Assembly (NCBI RefSeq): GCF_003075035.1
Contig: NZ_QCZE01000001.1
Location: 382,187 to 446,186, forward strand
Origin: Zobellella maritima
GTDB taxonomy: Bacteria; Pseudomonadota; Gammaproteobacteria; Enterobacterales; Aeromonadaceae
Reading direction: 5' to 3'
Length of the DNA stretch: 64,000 nt
How positions within the stretch are numbered: position 1 is the stretch's first letter; each line of letters starts with the position of its first letter. Shown here piece after piece: positions 25,900 through 35,887 of the stretch. Under the pieces are notes generated by a model. The model was not told the DNA's origin and ran no database searches. It saw only the letters and a program-made list of their open reading frames with translations. The position numbers and the translations under genes are program-made.

Positions 25900-27471
25900 A
25901 TGACAAACGCGAAAAGAATCAAACCCCTGGTGTTCTGGCCTCCGTTCCTGCTGTTGATGGCCGCGGTGGCCATGAGCTTTGCCGATCTGGAGGTCTTCCT
26001 CGGGGTGACCTCGGCCATCAACGGCTGGATCCTGAACCACTTCTCCTGGCTGTTCAGCCTGGGAACCCTGCTTATGGTCGCGACCTGTGTCTGGGTGTTT
26101 TTTTCACCCCTGGGCAAGGTGCGCATTGGCGGTGAAAATGCCACGCCACTGATCAGCCGGTGGCGCTGGTTCTCCATCGCACTCTGCACCACGGTGGCGA
26201 TCGGTATTCTGTTCTGGGCGACGGCCGAGCCCATGTACCATCTGCACAGTCCGCCCGCGTCGCTTGGCCTGGAGCCCGGATCGGCCGATGCGGCTCAGTT
26301 CGCCATCTCGACCATGTTTCTGCATTGGTCCTTTACCCCCTATGCCATCTATACGGTACCGGCACTGATGTTCGCGCTGGCTCACTATAACCTCGGCAAG
26401 CCGTTTTCACTGGGCTCCGCGCTCAGCCCGCTGTTCGGTGATCGCATGCTGGGCAAACCGGGTCACCTGATCGATGCGCTGGCGCTCTATGCGCTGGTTG
26501 CCGGCATGTCGGCGTCACTCGGTACCGGCGTGCTGACCCTGGCCGGCGGCCTGGACAACATGTTGTCGATCGGAACCGGACCTGTGGTGTTGGGCGCGAT
26601 CACCCTGTTAATTGTGGTCAGCTTTATCCTGTCTGCGGCCAGTGGCCTGAAGAAGGGGATAGCCATGCTTTCGAGCCTCAATACCCGTATCTTTTTCCTG
26701 ATCTGCGGTTTCGTGTTCGTGTGTGGCCCGACCACCTGGATACTGTCGATGGGGGTAGAAGGGCTTGGTGTCTACCTGGGCAACTTCATCGAAAAGAGCC
26801 TGTTTACCGGTGCTGCCTCGGGTGATCAGTGGCCGCAGTGGTGGACCATTTTCTACTGGGCCAACTGGCTGGCCTGGGCGCCGATCACGGCCCTGTTCCT
26901 GGGCAAGATTTCCCGGGGGTATACGGTCCGCGAGTTCCTGGTGATCAACATGATGTTGCCGGCCCTGTTTGCCTGCATCTGGATGTCGATTTTCAGTGGT
27001 ACCGCGCTGAGCATGGACATGAATGGCGATGGCCTGCTCAACAAGGCCCTGCAGGCCACCGGTGCCGAGTCTGTGGTCTATACCATGCTGGATAACCTGC
27101 CGCTGGCGGGCATTACCGCGGCAGTGTTCATTTTTGTCTCCTTTCTGTCCTATGTGACGGCGGCGGATTCCAACACCGAAGCCATGAGCAACCTGTGCAG
27201 CGAAGACAGCGAAGCCAGCCTGTCCGGTGACACCCAGGCCCACGGCGCCAGTCTGAAACTGAAGCTGATCTGGGGGGGCACCATCGGCTTTGTAGCCTGG
27301 GTCATGACCAGTTTTGCCGGGGTCGATGGCATCAAGATGATGTCGAATCTGGGTGGCTTGCCGGCACTGCTGATTGTGCTGGGATGCAACGCCGCCCTGA
27401 TCCACTGCCTGATGTCCGGACGCTTCCATAGTCGGGAGCCTGTTCGGCTGGGTAATGCCAGGGCAGCCTGA
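25900..27471 (+). CDS. BCCT-family transporter 1
   Basis: This 523-aa inner-membrane carrier of the betaine/choline/carnitine family has about 12 transmembrane segments. The BCCT signature region reads QWWTIFYWANWLAWAP, keeping the Tyr-Trp of the aromatic substrate box. The conserved AEP follows a segment reading TTVAIGILFWATAEP in place of BetP's GMGIG. The C-terminus is short, without the long osmosensing tail of BetP, which suggests uptake of a nutrient rather than osmoregulation. It lies 21 nt after the GMC gene and is followed by a terminator at 27491, so expression of downstream genes may need its own promoter. Confidence 0.92.
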   Translation: MTNAKRIKPLVFWPPFLLLMAAVAMSFADLEVFLGVTSAINGWILNHFSWLFSLGTLLMVATCVWVFFSPLGKVRIGGENATPLISRWRWFSIALCTTVAIGILFWATAEPMYHLHSPPASLGLEPGSADAAQFAISTMFLHWSFTPYAIYTVPALMFALAHYNLGKPFSLGSALSPLFGDRMLGKPGHLIDALALYALVAGMSASLGTGVLTLAGGLDNMLSIGTGPVVLGAITLLIVVSFILSAASGLKKGIAMLSSLNTRIFFLICGFVFVCGPTTWILSMGVEGLGVYLGNFIEKSLFTGAASGDQWPQWWTIFYWANWLAWAPITALFLGKISRGYTVREFLVINMMLPALFACIWMSIFSGTALSMDMNGDGLLNKALQATGAESVVYTMLDNLPLAGITAAVFIFVSFLSYVTAADSNTEAMSNLCSEDSEASLSGDTQAHGASLKLKLIWGGTIGFVAWVMTSFAGVDGIKMMSNLGGLPALLIVLGCNAALIHCLMSGRFHSREPVRLGNARAA

Positions 27472-27490
27472 TTACTGAACCTGCTTTATT

Positions 27491-27526
27491 GCCCGCACCG
27501 TGCTGATGCCGGTGCGGGCTTTTTTA
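27491..27526 (+). terminator. Terminator between the two BCCT genes
   Basis: GCCCGCACC pairs with GGTGCGGGC, with T6 following. It ends the AldA-MR/MLE-GMC-BCCT1 operon. Confidence 0.9.
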
Positions 27527-27708
27527 TTTGTCTCTTCAGCCGGTGATAACCCCATAAGCACCATGTTGATTTTGTGTTATGACTTTTCGTCATGCTTGAT
27601 CGCATTTATATCATTTTGAAAATTTTCCCTGCTGAAGCATGCTTGGCGGCGATTGGAATCGTTGAAGGAATATTCGCCATATCGGTGAATAATGTTGTAG
27701 GGATTTAT

Positions 27709-29304
27709 ATGAAAAACATCAGACCCATTACCTTCTGGCCGGCGTTTGCCTGCCTTGCCCTGACGGTCATCTACACCATCATCGACAAGCAGAACTTTAT
27801 TGCTGGCACCTCAACACTGAACAATGTGGTCATGGCCAACCTCTCCTGGCTGTTCAACCTCAGTGCCCTGTTTATGGTGTTCATCGCCGCCTATGCGTTT
27901 TGCTCGCCCATTGGCCGGGTACGCATCGGCGGTGAAAAGGCCACCCCCATGCTGACCCCGTTCCGCTGGTTCGCGGTTTCCTTAACCACTGTGATTGCCA
28001 TGGGCATTCTGTTCTGGTCGGTGGCCGAGCCGGTTCTGCATTACCATGAACCACCGAAGTCCCTGGGGATAGTGCCGGAGAGCGCCGAAGCGATGCGGTT
28101 TTCCATGTCTACCATCTTCGTTCACTGGACCATTACTCCATATAGCATCTATACCGTTGCTGGCCTGGCCTTTGCGTTGGCGTTTCACAACCTCAAGCTG
28201 CCCTTTTCCATCGGCTCCATGCTGCGCCCGTTACTGGGTCGCAGGGTTGACGGCATCGGCGGCCAGGTGATCGATGGCCTGGCGCTGTTCTCTGTGGTGC
28301 TGGGCATGTCTGCCACCCTGACTTCCGGCCTGCTGGTGATCGGCGATGGCATGGAATCGGTGCTGGGCATCGAGAAAAGCGTGACCGGATACGCGATCAT
28401 CGCCATCGTTATTATCGGCTCCGCCATCATGTCGGCTGCCTCCGGCCTGTATCGTGGCATCCAGACCTTGGCGCGCATCAATACCTGGCTCTACTTTACC
28501 GGTGCACTGTTCATCTTCATCGTGGGTCCGACCGTTTTCATCCTGTCGCTGGGAGTCGAGTCACTCGGTGTCTATCTGTCGGACTTCTTTGCCCGCAACC
28601 TGGTGACCGGCGCCTCCGGTAACGACCAGTGGCCGGGCTGGTGGACCGTGGCCTTCTTTGCCAGCTGGTTTGCCTGGGCCCCGCTCAGCTGCCTGTTCCT
28701 CGGCAAGATTGCCCGGGGTTATACGGTGCGTCAGTTCATCATCGTCAACCTGTTGCTGCCGTCCCTGTTCGGTTTCCTGTGGTTCAGCATCTTCAGCGGC
28801 TCTTCACTGTATTTCGACACCACCCTCGGCGGCATCATGTACCAGGCCTATCAGGATAATGGTTTCGCCTCGGTGATTTATGTGCTGTTCGATCAGCTGC
28901 CCGGCAGCACCCTGCTCAGCGCGCTGTTCATCTTTGCCTGTTTCATCACCTTTATTACCGCCGCCGACTCCAATACCGATGCTATCGGTGGCCTCTGTAT
29001 CAAGGGGGTGGATGCCGAAAATCTGAAGTCACCCTTGTGGGTCAAGGCCACCTGGGGCTGTGCCATCGCCTTTGTTGCCTGGATCAGTGCGAGTTATATC
29101 GGCGTCGATGCGATCAAGATGCTGTTTAACCTGTCGGGCGTGCCGGGCATGTTGATTGTGGTCGGTGCGGGCTTTGCCTTCCTGAAGCTCGCACAGCGGG
29201 TGCAGGTCAATGGACACACTGTCGAGCTGAAGCCGGCCGTGCTGGCCGAGATGGAAGCAGGTGACGAGACAAGACATGCAACGCCGGTGTTGCAACAGAA
29301 GTAA
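27709..29304 (+). CDS. BCCT-family transporter 2
   Basis: This 531-aa BCCT carrier is parallel to the preceding one and similar along its length but clearly not a recent copy. The signature region reads GWWTVAFFASWFAWAP, so the Tyr-Trp pair of the aromatic box is Phe-Phe here, implying different ligand contacts. FWSVAEPVLHYHEPP is conserved. The ATG at 27709 is chosen over an in-frame ATG at 27592 because it starts at the conserved MKNIRPITFWP, matching transporter 1 (KPLVFWP), and follows GTAGGGA. The upstream 240 bp after the terminator probably carries its own promoter. Confidence 0.9.
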   Translation: MKNIRPITFWPAFACLALTVIYTIIDKQNFIAGTSTLNNVVMANLSWLFNLSALFMVFIAAYAFCSPIGRVRIGGEKATPMLTPFRWFAVSLTTVIAMGILFWSVAEPVLHYHEPPKSLGIVPESAEAMRFSMSTIFVHWTITPYSIYTVAGLAFALAFHNLKLPFSIGSMLRPLLGRRVDGIGGQVIDGLALFSVVLGMSATLTSGLLVIGDGMESVLGIEKSVTGYAIIAIVIIGSAIMSAASGLYRGIQTLARINTWLYFTGALFIFIVGPTVFILSLGVESLGVYLSDFFARNLVTGASGNDQWPGWWTVAFFASWFAWAPLSCLFLGKIARGYTVRQFIIVNLLLPSLFGFLWFSIFSGSSLYFDTTLGGIMYQAYQDNGFASVIYVLFDQLPGSTLLSALFIFACFITFITAADSNTDAIGGLCIKGVDAENLKSPLWVKATWGCAIAFVAWISASYIGVDAIKMLFNLSGVPGMLIVVGAGFAFLKLAQRVQVNGHTVELKPAVLAEMEAGDETRHATPVLQQK

Positions 29305-29371
29305 GCGATTCAACTTTGTGGCAAATGGAGCCGAACAGGCTCGGTTCCAGAACTATTTTTGAGGGTTTAGC

Positions 29372-30391
29372 ATGCAATACGTAAGATTGGGCCAGTCCGG
29401 CCTGAAAGTATCCCGTCTCTGCCTCGGCACCATGAATATGGGCTCGAAGGAATGGAAACCCTGGATCTTCAATGAGAAGGAAAGCGAGCCGATTATCGCG
29501 CATGCGCTTAACATGGGGGTCAACTTTATCGATCTGGCGGATTTCTATTCCATTGGTGCCGGTGAAGAGGTGGTCTGTAATGTGCTGCGCCGCATCGCCC
29601 GTCGTGACGAGCTGGTCATTACTACCAAGGTGGGCTACGCCATGAGTAACGACATCAATGCCCAGGGCCACTCGCGCAAGCATATCTTCGATGCCATCGA
29701 CGGCTCGCTCAAGCGTATGGGCATGGATTATGTCGACATCTACATGCTGCATTATTTTGATACCGAAACCCCGGTGGAAGAAACCATGGGCGCCCTCAAC
29801 GATATCGTGCTGGCCGGCAAGGCCCGTTATATCGGTGTGTCCACCATGTACACCTGGCAGCTGGCGAAGATCCTGCAGGTCTGCGACAAGAACGGCTGGG
29901 CCCGCCCGATCAACATGCAGCTGCAGCTGAACTGCGCCTACCGGGAAGAAGAGCGGGAGATGATCCCCTTCTGCCTGGATCAGGGCATCGGCGTGTCGGT
30001 ATTCAGCCCGCTGGCCCGGGGCATTCTGACCAGTGATCTGCAGTCCACCCGTAACCAGACCGACTTCTTTACCGCCGAAATGTACAACGATCAGGCTTCC
30101 AGGGATATCGCCCATTCCGTAGCCAAGGTTGCCGATGCTCGGGGTTGTCTGCCGGCGCAGGTGGCTCAGGCCTGGGTACTGCAGAAATCGGAGGTCTCCT
30201 CGATGCTGGTGGGCGCCGACAGTCCGGCCCAGTTCGACAGTGCACTGGCGGCGCTTGAAATGACGTTGACTGCGGATGAGCTTTACGAAATCGAGCGTAA
30301 CTATACGCCATGCGATTTGATCAACGACTACACCGCTGGCAAGCGCATTGCGCGCAGCCCGCGTCCGGCCAGGGCGCCGTTCGCTGACTAA
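29372..30391 (+). CDS. Aldo/keto reductase
   Basis: This 339-aa cytoplasmic NAD(P)H-dependent oxidoreductase has the full AKR tetrad D54 and Y59 (FIDLADFYS), K86 (ITTKVG) and H127 (YMLHYFD). The fold continues through the TIM barrel to the cofactor region MLVGADSPAQ. It resembles the YghZ/Tas-like branch that reduces small aldehydes or sugars. It follows transporter 2 by 67 nt and ends before the terminator at 30452, completing the island. The substrate is unassigned; it may interconvert the same aldehyde/alcohol as the GMC and AldA-like enzymes. Confidence 0.9.
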   Translation: MQYVRLGQSGLKVSRLCLGTMNMGSKEWKPWIFNEKESEPIIAHALNMGVNFIDLADFYSIGAGEEVVCNVLRRIARRDELVITTKVGYAMSNDINAQGHSRKHIFDAIDGSLKRMGMDYVDIYMLHYFDTETPVEETMGALNDIVLAGKARYIGVSTMYTWQLAKILQVCDKNGWARPINMQLQLNCAYREEEREMIPFCLDQGIGVSVFSPLARGILTSDLQSTRNQTDFFTAEMYNDQASRDIAHSVAKVADARGCLPAQVAQAWVLQKSEVSSMLVGADSPAQFDSALAALEMTLTADELYEIERNYTPCDLINDYTAGKRIARSPRPARAPFAD

Positions 30392-30420
30392 CCGCTGGGG
30401 TTTTCAGCACTGATATTCTG

Positions 30421-30447
30421 TTGGTCACTTTGGTCACTTTGGTCACT
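30421..30447 (+). repeat. Three tandem copies of a 9-bp unit
   Basis: TTGGTCACT occurs three times without mismatch, ending 4 nt before the terminator stem. Confidence 0.95.
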
Positions 30448-30451
30448 ATTT

Positions 30452-30476
30452 GCCCCGCCATGGCGGGGCTTTTTTA
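30452..30476. terminator. Terminator after aldo/keto reductase, convergent with LysR gene
   Basis: A 9-bp stem GCCCCGCCA/TGGCGGGGC is followed by TTTTTT. It serves the plus strand and possibly the converging LysR gene. Confidence 0.88.
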
Positions 30477-30529
30477 TGCCGAGTACAGAGCGGCCTGCCG
30501 GGTTGTGATCATTTTTGCTGCCGGTGCCG

Positions 30530-31402
30530 TCAGTCCGGGCTGATCTCACGCAGCCACTTGGTAAAGCGAATAACCTTGGCCAGCCCCTGGCGTTCGGCGT
30601 TGATGTCCAGCCAGTAGCCATAGGGGCCGCTGACTTCGATGTTGCTGAAGGGCACCAGGGAACCTGATTGCAGCTCGCGGCTGATCATGTGTTTGTCGAT
30701 AATGGCAAAACCAGCGCCGTTAACGGCGGCATTGGTCACCTGATCCAGGGTGCTGAATTCCATGCCGCGATTGGCATCAACCTGATCGGTGAGGCCGGCG
30801 GCCTGCAGCCAGTTTTGCCACACCGGCAGTCGTTCGCCCTTGTGCAGTATGTGAAGCAGGCTGCTATCGGCTTTTTCCAGATGTTGTGCCTGCTCGAGCA
30901 GTTCCGGCGAGCAGACGGCGACGTGCTGCTCCAGCATGATCAGCTCACTGTAATGGCTTGGTCTGGCGGTGCGACCAAAGCGAATACAGCAATCGAACAA
31001 TTTATGGTCGTCGTCACTGTTGTGAATGGACAGCTCGAGCTCGGGGGAGTGCCGATGCAAGCTGGCCAGGCGGGGAGCCAGCCAGCGGGTGGCAAAGGTG
31101 GGAGGCACCAGCAGGGCCAGCTTTTGCCGTTGTTTGGGATCCCGCAGCTCCTGCACCGCGCTTTCCATCAGGTTGAAAGACTGCTCCAGTTTGGCAAGCA
31201 GTTGCTTGCCAGACTCGGTCAGTTCCAGGTGATGATGACGGCGAATGAACAGGGGAACACCGAGGTAATCCTCGAGCTGCTTGATCTGCCGGCTGACCGC
31301 ACTCTGGGTGACGTGCAGCTGGCTTGCCGCCTGGGTGAAGCTTAAACACCTGCCGGTGGTTTCGAAAACACGCAGGGCGGTTAACGGGGGTAATGAGCGC
31401 AT
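30530..31402 (-). CDS. LysR-family transcriptional regulator (GcvA-like)
   Basis: This 290-aa regulator starts MRSLPPLTALRVFETTGR, the typical GcvA-subfamily N-terminus. The HTH is at about residues 18-40 (SFTQAASQLHVTQSAVSRQI) followed by KQLEDYLGVPLF, then the type-2 periplasmic-binding effector domain. The ATG at 31402 is preferred to an upstream ATG at 31471, which adds a non-family 23-residue head. It converges on the catabolic island and is not divergent from any gene, so its target is unclear; it could regulate the island or something elsewhere. Confidence 0.88.
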   Translation of the reverse strand: MRSLPPLTALRVFETTGRCLSFTQAASQLHVTQSAVSRQIKQLEDYLGVPLFIRRHHHLELTESGKQLLAKLEQSFNLMESAVQELRDPKQRQKLALLVPPTFATRWLAPRLASLHRHSPELELSIHNSDDDHKLFDCCIRFGRTARPSHYSELIMLEQHVAVCSPELLEQAQHLEKADSSLLHILHKGERLPVWQNWLQAAGLTDQVDANRGMEFSTLDQVTNAAVNGAGFAIIDKHMISRELQSGSLVPFSNIEVSGPYGYWLDINAERQGLAKVIRFTKWLREISPD

Positions 31403-31489
31403 GATGGTCCGGGGTTTGGTCGCAGGGCTTAGGGGCATTATAAGTGATAGTCTCCTGCCACAGTAGCCCATGCCTTATCGCCGATCGAC

Positions 31490-33139
31490 TCAGGAAATGA
31501 GCCCCTGGCTGCGTTCCGCCCTCTTTGCCTCGGATAACCAGTCGATCAGCTCTTCAATCGGCATGGGGCTGGCGCACCAATATCCCTGGGCCTGGTCACA
31601 ACCCAGCTCTTGCAGCAACGCTATCTGTGACTCCGTTTCCACGCCTTCCGCCACTACCGTCATCGACAAGCCATGGGCCATACGGATGATGGCGTCTACT
31701 ATGCCTCTGTCGTCCTGCTCCTGAACAATGTCGTCAATAAAGCTGCGGTCGATCTTGAGTGTATCGACCGGCAGGCGCTTCAGGTAGCTCAGGCTGGAAT
31801 AGCCGGTGCCGAAGTCGTCCAGGGCAATGGAGACTTGCGCCTCGCGTAATTGGGTTAATAACCTTTCGGCCCGTTCCTGCTCTTGCATCAGGCTGCTTTC
31901 GGTCAGCTCCAGCGACAACCGCTGGGGGGCTACCTCAGCCAGGTGCAGCCGGGTCAGCAGCTGTTCGGCAAACTCGTCCTGGGTCAGCTGCCGGGCGGTG
32001 ATATTGACGGCAATGGACTGATTGAAGCCATGACGGGCCAGCTGCTGCAGATCGCGACAGGCTTGTTCGATCAGCCAGTAGCCGATGGGGATGATAAGCC
32101 CCGTGTCTTCCAGGACCGGAATAAACAGCTCCGGTGACACCGGGCCCAGATCTTGCGGATGCCAGCGCATCAGGGCTTCAAACCCCAGGATCCGGCGGCT
32201 TTGCAGGCAGAGTTTGGGCTGGTAATGGAGGCTGAAATCCTGCTGTTGCCAGGCCCGGTGCAAGGCGTTTTCCAGCGACACTGTGCTGATGGGGAGCACG
32301 GCCTTGGCCGGAGGAGTATAAGCGCAGATGCTGTTACGTCCTTTTTGTTTGGCTTCCGCCAGGGCGTGTTCGGCGTGGCGCATCAGTTCGTCCGCCGTCC
32401 GGCCGTCTTCGGGCCAACGGACGATACCCATGCTGGCGGTAATGAAGAGGGTATGCTGGGTCAGGTTGAAGGGCTGAGCCAGCAGCTGTTTCAGTCGCCG
32501 GGACCAGGCCGTTACATCGACGGATGCATCTCCCCCGGGCAGCAGCAAGGAGAATACGTCGCCGGTCCTGGCCAGATGACTGTCGGCATGACATTGCTGA
32601 CGTAGTCGATCCGCCACCAGACACAACAATTCATCGCCGGCCTCGTGACCCAGGTTGTTATTGATCTGCTTGAACCTATCCAGGCCGATCAGCAACAGGT
32701 ACCCCTGTTTTCGGGCAGTAAAGGCACGTGTCAGGGCCTGATGAAAATACCGCCTGTTGGCCAGCCGGGTCAGGGTATCAAAGTGGGTCAGCTCGATCAG
32801 CCTTGCCTGTTTTCGGGTCAGGGCCTGATGATATTTGAGATGCGCCTTCCAGGCTTTCTGCACCAGGGAACGGGTCAGGCCATAGAATGCCAGTCCGGTC
32901 AACAACACGAAACCGACCCCCTTGATGGTGTGCAGCCAGCTCAGCTCAGTGCCGTAACGGGCAATCAGCAGGTTGGTCAGGGCGTCGGAGCCAAGTATCC
33001 AGCCGGCAGCGATCAGCACATAAAAAAGAGTCAGGCGGAGCGGCATGGTCCAGAGGGAAAGGGGAAAGCTGTCCTTGCCTGGCATCTTGCCGAGCTTGTC
33101 GAGATAGTCTTCTGTGCCGAGGGGCTCTGGTGGCTTCAT
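31490..33139 (-). CDS. Membrane GGDEF-EAL protein, probable c-di-GMP phosphodiesterase
   Basis: This 549-aa protein has two N-terminal membrane segments (TLFYVLIAAGWILGSDALTN and a second near VGFVLLTGLAFYGL), a GGDEF domain and an EAL domain. The GGDEF signature is degenerate (ARTGDVF where active cyclases have GGDEF/GGEEF), so cyclase activity is not expected. The EAL half keeps the catalytic set: EALMRW, NITARQ, ELTES, DDFGTG, LKID and AEGVET. It should therefore hydrolyse c-di-GMP, with the dead GGDEF domain possibly sensing GTP. It is transcribed toward LysR with an 87-bp gap and has its own promoter region upstream (33140-33300). Confidence 0.92.
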   Translation of the reverse strand: MKPPEPLGTEDYLDKLGKMPGKDSFPLSLWTMPLRLTLFYVLIAAGWILGSDALTNLLIARYGTELSWLHTIKGVGFVLLTGLAFYGLTRSLVQKAWKAHLKYHQALTRKQARLIELTHFDTLTRLANRRYFHQALTRAFTARKQGYLLLIGLDRFKQINNNLGHEAGDELLCLVADRLRQQCHADSHLARTGDVFSLLLPGGDASVDVTAWSRRLKQLLAQPFNLTQHTLFITASMGIVRWPEDGRTADELMRHAEHALAEAKQKGRNSICAYTPPAKAVLPISTVSLENALHRAWQQQDFSLHYQPKLCLQSRRILGFEALMRWHPQDLGPVSPELFIPVLEDTGLIIPIGYWLIEQACRDLQQLARHGFNQSIAVNITARQLTQDEFAEQLLTRLHLAEVAPQRLSLELTESSLMQEQERAERLLTQLREAQVSIALDDFGTGYSSLSYLKRLPVDTLKIDRSFIDDIVQEQDDRGIVDAIIRMAHGLSMTVVAEGVETESQIALLQELGCDQAQGYWCASPMPIEELIDWLSEAKRAERSQGLIS

Positions 33140-33538
33140 GGGATGGTTCAGTGATCAAAGCAATAAACGAGCTTGCGAGGGTAGCCGGAGGCAGTGGCTA
33201 CTGTCTAACAGTTTAGGTGAGTGATTCGGTTGAGCCACCCGGAAGCCGGCATTAGGCATTAGCCTCATGTCTACGCCGCGGGTTATGTGTACTTTTTTTT
33301 GCACAAGATTATTTTTTATTGAGAACAGAGTGAACGCTTATCTATATATATAACAATGACTTGTGAGCGGCTTAACAAAAACAAAGTGATTTAATATGCA
33401 TATATTGTAAAAATTATGTGACTAAAGATGGCATTTCTGCTTTGCCAGTTTATGGCTTCCCAAGGTAAACTGTGGCTCCCAAGCAATAGGGTCAATAATC
33501 AGTCGTTACCTAAACAGACAAAATAGAAGAAACCATAT
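33140..33538. other. 400-bp AT-rich divergent intergenic region (phosphodiesterase / glcB)
   Basis: No gene is seen. The segment 33290-33430 is strongly AT-rich. TTGAGA at 33319 with TATATA at 33343 (18-bp spacing) is a possible glcB promoter but not a strong match. Confidence 0.5.
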
Positions 33539-35704
33539 ATGACGGAACGTACTCACCTCGGAACTTTACAAGTTGCTACCGTTCTTCACGATCTGGTAGT
33601 TAATGAAATCATTCCCGGCACCGGTGTCGAGCCCGCAGCTTTCTGGGCTGGCATGGAACAAATCGTCAACGATTTGGCTCCCAAAAACCGTGCCCTGCTG
33701 GCCAAGCGGGAACAGCTTCAGCAACAGATTGACCGCTGGCACCAGTCGCACCAACCCCATGATGCGGTTGCCTACAAGCAATTTTTACAAGAAATAGGTT
33801 ACCTGCTGCCTTCGGTGCCTGATTTTGAAGTCACCACCACCAATGTGGATGACGAGCTGGCGACCCTGGCGGGACCACAACTGGTAGTACCGGTCAACAA
33901 TGCCCGTTATGCGCTCAATGCCGCCAACGCCCGCTGGGGCAGCCTGTATAACGCCCTTTACGGCAGCGATGCCATCCCTGAAAGCGACGGTGCAGAGAAA
34001 ACCAAGGCCTTCAACCCGCGGCGTGCCGCCAAGGTCGTTGCCTGGGGACGTGCGCTGCTGGATCAGGCCGCTCCCCTGGCCAACGGCAGTCATGCGGATG
34101 CCACCGCCTACCGGGTGGTGGACGGCAACCTGCAAGTGACCCTGACAAACGGTGAGTTGACTACCCTGGCCCAGGCCGACAAGTTTGCCGGTTATAACGG
34201 CGAGCCGTCTGCGCCGGTCGCCGTATTGTTACGTAACAACGGCCTGCATATCGAACTGCAGTTTGACCGTACCAGCCCGGTGGGCAAGGATGACAAGGCC
34301 GGCATCAAGGATCTGCTGCTGGAATCCGCCCTGTCCACCATCATGGACTGCGAAGACTCGGTTGCCGCTGTGGATGCCGAAGACAAGGTCGGCGTCTATC
34401 GCAACTGGCTGGGCCTGATGAAGGGCACCCTGACCGAAAAGGTGCAGAAAGGCGACAAAGAGGTGGTGCGCAGCCTGAATCCGGATCGGGAGTACCTGGA
34501 TCCGAATGGTCAGCCCATCAGCCTGCACGGCCGCAGTTTGCTGTTTGTGCGCAACGTGGGTCACCTGATGACCAACGAGGCGGTGCTGGACAAAGACGGC
34601 AACGAAGTACCCGAAGGCATTATCGATGGCCTGGTGACCTGCCTGATCGCCATCCATGATCTGAAGGGCAACGGCAAGTTCAAGAATTCCCGCACCGGCA
34701 GCGTTTATATCGTCAAACCCAAGATGCACGGCCCGGAAGAAGTGGCCTTTGCCTGCGAGTTGTTCGGCCGTGTCGAACAGGTGCTGGGTCTGGCCACGAA
34801 TACCCTGAAAGTGGGTATCATGGATGAAGAACGTCGTACCAGCGCCAACCTCAAGGCCTGTATCTTTGAGGCCCGCGAGCGGGTGGTGTTCATCAACACC
34901 GGCTTCCTCGATCGCACCGGTGATGAAATTCACACCAGCATGGAAGCAGGCCCTGTGGTTCGCAAGGGTGCCATGAAGCAGCAGGCCTGGATCCAGGCTT
35001 ACGAGAACAACAACGTGGACGTAGGTCTGGCTGCCGGCCTCAAGGGGCGTGCCCAGATTGGCAAGGGCATGTGGGCAATTCCCGACAACATGGCGGATAT
35101 GCTCAAGGAAAAAATCGCCCACCCTCAGGCCGGTGCCAACACCGCCTGGGTACCGTCGCCGACTGCGGCTACCCTGCATGCGACCCATTACCATCAGGTT
35201 AATGTATCGGCCCGTCAGGAGGAGCTGAAGAGCCGCGAAGCTGCCAGCCTGGATGATTTGCTGACCATTCCGTTGCTGGCCGATCCCGCTGCCTTGACCG
35301 CAGACGAGATCCAGCAGGAACTGGATAACAATGCTCAGGGTATCCTGGGTTATGTGGTGCGCTGGATTGATCAGGGCGTGGGCTGTTCCAAGGTGCCGGA
35401 TATCAACCATGTAGGACTGATGGAAGACAGGGCGACCCTGCGGATTTCCGCCCAGCATATTGCCAACTGGCTGCGCCATGGCATCTGCACCAAAGAGCAG
35501 GTGCAGGAAACCATGCAGCGCATGGCGAAGGTTGTTGACCAGCAGAATGCCGGCGATCCCCTGTACCGTGCCATGGCTCCCGGTTTTGACGGTGTGGCGT
35601 TTGAAGCCGCCTGTGCCCTGGTATTTGAGGGTACCGTCCAACCCAGCGGCTACACCGAGCCCCTGTTGCATGCCTATCGGCGCAAGCTGAAGGCACAAGG
35701 CTAA
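33539..35704 (+). CDS. glcB: Malate synthase G
   Basis: This 721-aa cytoplasmic enzyme condenses glyoxylate and acetyl-CoA to malate in glyoxylate/glycolate use. The length matches GlcB (about 723). Family regions include [55 protein letters not shown] and the C-terminal end [14 protein letters not shown]. The ATG at 33539 follows AGAAGA about 7 nt upstream. It is monocistronic, with a 400-bp AT-rich upstream region and a strong terminator at 35721. No aceA or glc genes are adjacent. Confidence 0.97.
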   Translation: MTERTHLGTLQVATVLHDLVVNEIIPGTGVEPAAFWAGMEQIVNDLAPKNRALLAKREQLQQQIDRWHQSHQPHDAVAYKQFLQEIGYLLPSVPDFEVTTTNVDDELATLAGPQLVVPVNNARYALNAANARWGSLYNALYGSDAIPESDGAEKTKAFNPRRAAKVVAWGRALLDQAAPLANGSHADATAYRVVDGNLQVTLTNGELTTLAQADKFAGYNGEPSAPVAVLLRNNGLHIELQFDRTSPVGKDDKAGIKDLLLESALSTIMDCEDSVAAVDAEDKVGVYRNWLGLMKGTLTEKVQKGDKEVVRSLNPDREYLDPNGQPISLHGRSLLFVRNVGHLMTNEAVLDKDGNEVPEGIIDGLVTCLIAIHDLKGNGKFKNSRTGSVYIVKPKMHGPEEVAFACELFGRVEQVLGLATNTLKVGIMDEERRTSANLKACIFEARERVVFINTGFLDRTGDEIHTSMEAGPVVRKGAMKQQAWIQAYENNNVDVGLAAGLKGRAQIGKGMWAIPDNMADMLKEKIAHPQAGANTAWVPSPTAATLHATHYHQVNVSARQEELKSREAASLDDLLTIPLLADPAALTADEIQQELDNNAQGILGYVVRWIDQGVGCSKVPDINHVGLMEDRATLRISAQHIANWLRHGICTKEQVQETMQRMAKVVDQQNAGDPLYRAMAPGFDGVAFEAACALVFEGTVQPSGYTEPLLHAYRRKLKAQG

Positions 35705-35720
35705 GCGCTAGCAGAACCCA

Positions 35721-35751
35721 AAAATCCCCGGCTGGTCCGGGGATTTTTTTG
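35721..35751 (+). terminator. Terminator after glcB
   Basis: AAATCCCCGG pairs with CCGGGGATTT around CTGGT, running into seven T. Confidence 0.92.
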
Positions 35752-35887
35752 TGTATAGGTCATGAATTTTATTCATCTGCTCCATGCGAAAGTATCATGG
35801 TTTTTTTGGGGCGCAATATCGGATGTAACCTGTTAGTCTTTCGCCCAATTGAACCAATAATTAATGACAGCAGCGCGGACCGGCAAC

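Noticed and set aside
27592-27708. Extended start for BCCT transporter 2
   Set aside because: The added 39 residues are not family-like and precede the conserved N-terminal block.
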